Part shown: positions 59,386 through 64,000 of the stretch, piece by piece
Numbering within the stretch: the first letter of the stretch is position 1
Layout: each line of letters starts with the position of its first letter
NCBI GenBank assembly: GCA_034440635.1
Contig: JAOTON010001073.1
Coordinates: 612,501-676,500 of the forward strand
Reading direction: 5' to 3'
DNA from: Lepas anatifera
Taxonomy: Eukaryota; Arthropoda; Thecostraca; Lepadidae
Length of the DNA: 64,000 nt
Program-made: the position numbers and the translations under genes
Notes under the pieces: generated by a model
Database searches by the model: none
What the model was told of the DNA's origin: nothing
The model's input: the letters and a program-made list of their open reading frames with translations, nothing else

Positions 59386-59445
59386 AACTAATTTTTGACA
59401 GTTTTATCTTGACTTGACGCAATATTCTTTTAGTGCACTGGCCAT

Positions 59446-61050
59446 TTAACCTTCGTCTCATCAGGGGAACAACGATGGCCTCATAAGTTTTTTTTTCAGA
59501 ATAGCAGAAATACGATGAGGTGCAGCACTGTGATTGAGTGGTCTACTTCTCCGCCCATCGTTTTCCCACGCACGCTAAACATTTCTTACCCCGGGGCCAC
59601 AATAGATCAGGTCACCAGGCAAGGCCAACCAAGGTAGGCTCACTTCTACTTTTGAGCTCTACATTAGCTACATTTCTAATCTAATCGATTTGAAACTATT
59701 TACGCTTGGTGATCCTTCCAGGTTTTACAAACTGTATATCCAGATTTTTATATTTGGTGACCTGCAGTCAGGTCACAAGGAGACCTCTCCCATACAAATT
59801 CAAATTCAAAATTCCCATATTCAAATTCAAATTCAAATTCCCATCACCGAATTCAAAATTCGGACTCCCCCTCCTGCTCGTGCGGATATCAAAATGAAAA
59901 TACAGAACATTATTTTCTGCAATGTCCCCGTTTTGATCCTCAAAGAACTCTTATGGAAAACAGCATATCTACGATATTAAATAATTCTTTCAGAAACATG
60001 CATCGTAAAAACAAAATTGACATATTAATCCATGGTCGAAATCTCGCTCCAGGCAAGGACAGGGCAGTAGCTCACGCAGTTTTTCAATTTGTTCATGGCA
60101 CAAAGAGGTTCGTTATTTAACAAGAGTCATTAAATTAATCATGTTATAGCCAGTGCTCGATGTGGTGTAGTGAGCCATACTTTCGGTGGCGAGTGTCGCG
60201 GCGGTGCGGTGTCCTCTCTGGCGGCGCTGAGATGGCACCATGATTGTGTTTGCATGGGACGCCTAGATTTAAGCGCTTCGGCGCTTTTGCGTTCCTCGTA
60301 GCAGCCTTTGTGTGTGTTTTTGTTCTGTACCATGAAATAAATATTATGGAAAAAAATATTATACAAAAACAAAACATGAAAAAATCCGTCTTAAGATCTG
60401 AAAGTCGTAAAAATGTTTGCAAATTCTCAGATTTCTCAGAAAAGCATTCTTGGCTACCCTTTGGCGTATTCCAGGGGCGATATCTTCCCTTTGATCTATC
60501 TGAGGTCATCACAGGTCACCAGGGGTAAAAACAGTATTCTGGCAATAACTTTTAACCTCATCAAGCTAGAGCACTGAATTAAACGTCATCGTATATGTCT
60601 CATCAATGGCTTCCGTTTGATTTACGGCAAGGTCACTTTCTGACCTTTCGTGACTTCAGGTCATGTTACGTCAAGAGGTGCCCTCTGGAGGTCAAACCAT
60701 TGGCGGGAGGTCATTATGTTCTACATAGCAGAGAAAGCCCTGGCACTTTCCTATCAAGCGTACTATAATAAATTTCAATAGCTCTAATGGCATGAGAGCC
60801 ATGCCCAAGTTTCTTAGGCATTGCATATTTTAGTAGAAATAGCCTATCGTGACCCAGCTTGACCTCTGGAGGTCAAACCATTCCCCTGAGCGTCTAAACA
60901 TGTGAAGTAAAATCATACTGAAGTTACATGAGCCTCCTAATGCACTTTGCAGATTTGCACTAACCCCCATATTTTCAGAGTTAGAAAGGGGCTCATCGAT
61001 GCCCTCGGTGTGGCGAAGGTGGCGCCGGACCCCCGGTGGGGCGCGGGGAA
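59446..61050 (-). mobile_element. TTAA element, family A, degraded copy A8 with internal insertion
   Basis: It starts TTAACCTTCG at 59446 and ends GGCGCGGGGAAA near 61050 (TTAA lost). It is collinear with A7 but much more diverged, and about 580 bp is inserted at about 59797-60375. It is the oldest-looking family A copy here. Confidence 0.8.
59797..60375. mobile_element. Unclassified insertion inside A8
   Basis: It starts with (AAATTC)n-type repeats at about 59797-59850 and ends in an A-rich stretch before the A8 sequence resumes. No terminal repeats or coding motifs were recognised. The A-rich end allows a retroposed origin, but that is uncertain. Confidence 0.45.
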
Positions 61051-61389
61051 ATAGGAGGCCAGGAGTGCCCCTTCAATCCCACGTGGCTATCAAATGATTT
61101 TAGCCCTATAACCAGAACATTTGTTACCATCATCAAGTATCTTAGCCGCACCACTCCCCGCTAACATTTAATATTTTTCCTGTTTTTCCAACTGTGAGTT
61201 TTTTGCTCTTTTAACAGTGGTGAATATAGGATTTTGGTAAGTAGGAGGGGGAGGGTGGAGCCTCAAAACGCACTTTGCCGTAGACTTTCCACCCAAAATT
61301 TTCCTACAGTCGGCATCTTTTGCGTCCGGTTTTTGGTGGGTCATTTATTTGGATCGTGTTTTTCACAGAGTTCTCCTTCCACTGGCATC

Positions 61390-61645
61390 ATTGGCGGACA
61401 CAGGGGGGCCACTCCGGCCATGGCCCCTCCTCCAAAGCGCTGGAGGGGGGAAACTATCTTTTGGCCCCCAAACGCCGGAAAATTCCCCCCACTTGGAGAG
61501 GTAGCTTATACTAGGTCTGTCGACCACTGAAAAAACGTGTTTACACTAGGTCTGTAGAGCAAAAAATCTTCGCTCCCACCCCCCCCCGAGGAGAGGCATA
61601 CTTGGGTTTGGCCCCTCCCCAAAACTCGGGTCTGCGTCCGCCCCT
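61390..61645 (+). mobile_element. MITE, family L-related
   Basis: The ends TTGGCGGACACAGGGG and GTCTGCGTCCGCCCC are imperfect inverted repeats with a C/G-rich interior. A 14-bp word ACTAGGTCTGTNGA is duplicated inside. Confidence 0.6.
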
Positions 61646-61867
61646 GACTGGCATAGCAGTTATTTCTGCTGCTCTGATCCTTTATTGGTATCAGAACATC
61701 TTATTCAAGCCTGGAAAAGGCCAAGAGAAGCCATATTTATACAAGGAACAAGCCAAAAAGAGCTTAGGTGCCAGCTGCTAGAAAAATGGTCAAAGAAGGC
61801 CAGATTCCAAGAGCGGGCCAATCGAAAAATCACGCGGCCAAACACGACAAAAAAACCAAAATCTAAA

Positions 61868-61960
61868 TGTTTGACCACAAAATCCTGGTTCTCCTGGTCC
61901 ACAAAATCCTGGTTCTGAATCCTGGTTCACAAAATCCTGGCAATCCTGGTTCTGCCGCGA
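61868..61960. repeat. Short tandem repeat, unit CACAAAATCCTGGTTCT
   Basis: Three to four imperfect copies of an unit of about 17-25 bp were noted. Confidence 0.75.
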
Positions 61961-62149
61961 TGTATTCGAAATAAATAATTTATTTTCTTATTTTTCTTTA
62001 TGAGTAGGTATAGGAAGGTAAGCAAATTCCTAAAGTACCGAACACATGTGGTTTATAGTCTAAATCGAGACAAGTTTCTATGTACATACCTACTATGATG
62101 TGTGGCTGTCGTTGTCAAAACTTCTAGGAAATGTAGTGCAAAAACCAGT

Positions 62150-62275
62150 TAATAATTTTTGGGGCTTATCGACGCACCAACTGGCAGGGTCATATGGCGT
62201 CGCCAACTCTTTCCCTGTTAGAAGGGTTTCTTAGGAGCCAGCTTTGATTCTGACGAAGGGCTGGCCGAATATATA
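62150..62275 (-). mobile_element. tRNA-derived SINE, family S2, partial
   Basis: TTGGGGCTTATCGACGCACC and GGCGTCGCCAACTCTTTCCC match the copies at 20028 and 36240. The head is absent. Confidence 0.78.
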
Positions 62276-63770
62276 ATATCTCCCCCATTTACAACATCAA
62301 GGAATCGATGAGAAAAGCCAACTAACAACTTACCAACTTACAGAAAAATATGCAGCGATCTCACTATAACTTTTACCAATGCTACCACCACAATAATAAA
62401 TAAATAAATAAATTGCGAAGTAATTAGAGCATCTTGAAATCCCCCGGTACTGGCTAGGATTCCGGTCGGATAAAACACGATGTTTCATTGGTTTTAGCTT
62501 ATCTCCAGCGTTGTAATTAGTTGGTGCTGAGGCTGCTTTGCCCGGATTTCCCTTAACTACGCGCTTTTTCTCGTTTTTGCACGATGGAGTAGACAGCCAC
62601 TGGTGGAAATTCTTAACAAAATTTTTTGGATTGCCAATTTGGGATGAGCAATAGAAAAAACAGTTATCAACGGTTGACGTTCTGTCTTATTTTCGTCAGA
62701 TGTGTTTGCATTTGTTCAACTTTAAGCCATCTGTCTATTTCACTGGGGGCCAATTTCCGGGCACTGGGGGGCATTTCGGCCAACTGGGAGGGGGGGCAAA
62801 TGGCCTCCCAGTTAAAGGGAGATACGCGAAAATTTTTTATTGGCTATATGAAAAGGTTACAAAAAGTTGTTTCAGAAGTCCTATTCTCATTTTTGCGAAT
62901 TCGGCCTGCTCATGCCTTAAAATCGCTCTCAAAGTCAACATTTCTAGACGACTTTACCGGTACACCTCATATCGATGTATATGACGTACACACGGCTAAG
63001 GCTATCAATTTCTCTAAGAATTAGGTCATATCTATCCTAAATAGTGATGTAGAACTTTGGACTTCTACAGAAAAAATTACTTTAGAAAAACAACATTCCA
63101 AAACTCTTTTGAAACAGAAATATAGGGCTTAAAAGAAATCACAATTAACCAATCAGAAGCCTAGGAATTCTCAAACCGGGGTCACGTGACCTATCTGACG
63201 CAAAAGCTTTGTCATCCTGGGGCTGAAGCAGAAAATGACTCAAGACCCGCGGTACGCAACCGCTTAAGACTTAAGTAATTATGTTTTTTTCCGTTTCTAG
63301 GGCAAACTAATTCATTTTGTAGTTTTTAAAAGCTTTTTAAAATTAATTCAAATACAAATACAGGAGAACAGACATTTGTATTATAAAAAACATTACTTTT
63401 CAACTTTAAATACTTTTCGAAAAATAAGTGATGGGTATGGGCATGGGTAAGTGATGGGCATTTTATTGAAACTGTTAACCTATTTCGATAATAAGTGAGT
63501 GGCCTCCAAAAATTTTGCCGAAGATACAAAAATAATTGATAGTTTCGTTATCAGGATTTTTTCAAATAGCAAGAAACCACAATAATAATTTTTTCGCGTA
63601 TCTCCCTTTAACATGTTAAAAAATGGCATGGTGTGTGCCCCTAATAGATATTGTGAGTGCCTCCAATCCTATGAGCTCCTCATATCAATCAAGGTGTGCC
63701 GCCCTCATTCTTTTCGTTACAGCGACATATCTTTTTACCTTTAGATGCGTAAAGGCTTCGCTTTTATTTT

Positions 63771-63773
<3 letters not shown>
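62276..63773. other. No recognised gene
   Basis: This is A/T-rich unique-looking sequence. Frame 62626-63024 (132 codons) has no recognised domain. Confidence 0.45.

Positions 63774-63808
<35 letters not shown>
63774..63808. repeat. (AT)n microsatellite
   Basis: A pure AT run directly before the palindrome array. Confidence 0.95.
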
Positions 63809-63811
<3 letters not shown>

Positions 63812-63820
63812 ACAGGGAGA

Positions 63821-64000
63821 GTGCGAAATCCGGGAGTTCGCGAACTCCTAGGGATTTCGCGAAATCACTGACCAGCCAGGGAGTTCGCGAAATCCCTAGG
63901 GAGTTCGCGAAATCCCTGGAGGACCAGGGAGTTCGCGAAATCCCTGGACTTAGAAGTCAGGGAGTTCGCGAAATCCCGGATAAACACTCAGGGAGTTCGC
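63821..64000. repeat. Array of TTCGCGAA-centred palindromes, running off the window
   Basis: Units of the form AGGGAGTTCGCGAAATCCCT start at 63878, 63898, 63926, 63959 and 63990. They are preceded by GGGAGTTCGCGAACTCC (63832) and GGGATTTCGCGAAATC (63851). Each is a near-perfect inverted repeat. Gaps between the later units are 0, 6, 11 and 10 bp of unrelated sequence. Confidence 0.9.

Noticed and set aside
61705..61918. Basic Lys/Arg-rich 65-77 codon frames
   Set aside because: They partly consist of a short tandem repeat and show no motif or splice context.
63821..64000. CRISPR-like array of short palindromic repeats
   Set aside because: Spacers are only 0-11 bp and irregular, there are no cas genes, and the window is animal DNA. 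It is better described as a palindromic satellite or transposon end.

Overview
This window is from an animal (metazoan) nuclear genome, most likely an arthropod or another invertebrate. Genes are split by GT-AG introns with matching phases, intergenic DNA is packed with transposons, and there are tRNA-derived SINEs and non-LTR retrotransposon remnants. There is no prokaryotic operon structure. Two genes can be supported. The first (1-3347, +) is the 3' part of a dishevelled gene: four exons encode the second half of the DEP domain and the C-terminal tail, ending in the residues FVDVM. The second (46149-53713, +) is a two-exon gene for a 233-residue single-pass membrane protein. Its short lumenal domain has four cysteines, and its cytoplasmic tail has three closely spaced PPxY motifs, which suggests a binding partner or adaptor of NEDD4-type WW-domain ubiquitin ligases.

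Almost everything else that can be recognised is repetitive. 5.8-10.2 kb holds a small MITE, a truncated non-LTR retrotransposon, one TTAA element and an interrupted SINE. 10.19-18.26 kb is one hAT element with an exact 8-bp target duplication (ATAGAAAG), filled with nested TTAA-flanked elements. 20-31 kb alternates SINEs, more TTAA elements and a reverse transcriptase remnant. 32.0-35.6 kb is a 3.5-kb TTAA element whose arms are tandem arrays and which contains two further nested elements. 37.4-39.4 kb is an older repeat interrupted by a 1-kb foldback, itself hit by two hAT-type MITEs. 44-55 kb is the membrane-protein gene. 56.2-61.1 kb has three more TTAA elements. The window ends in an array of TTCGCGAA-centred palindromes.

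The most striking signal is the TTAA elements. At least eight sequence families (called A to H here) share piggyBac-like TTAA flanks and CCC...GGG ends, a 20-bp subterminal palindrome specific to each family, a repeated left terminal module, and internal arrays of the hexamer AGGTCA/TGACCT. That hexamer is the nuclear-receptor half-site, and here it is often spaced by exactly 4 bp (10-bp period). In one 1,036-bp copy I count 20 exact half-sites by hand, against about 0.5 expected by chance. None encodes a transposase in this window. They look like a radiation of non-autonomous elements, which either spread hormone-receptor-like DR4 sites or use this array as transposase-binding subterminal repeats.

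Coordinates of repeats were read by eye. Edges marked by a TTAA or a target duplication are exact; the other edges are approximate.
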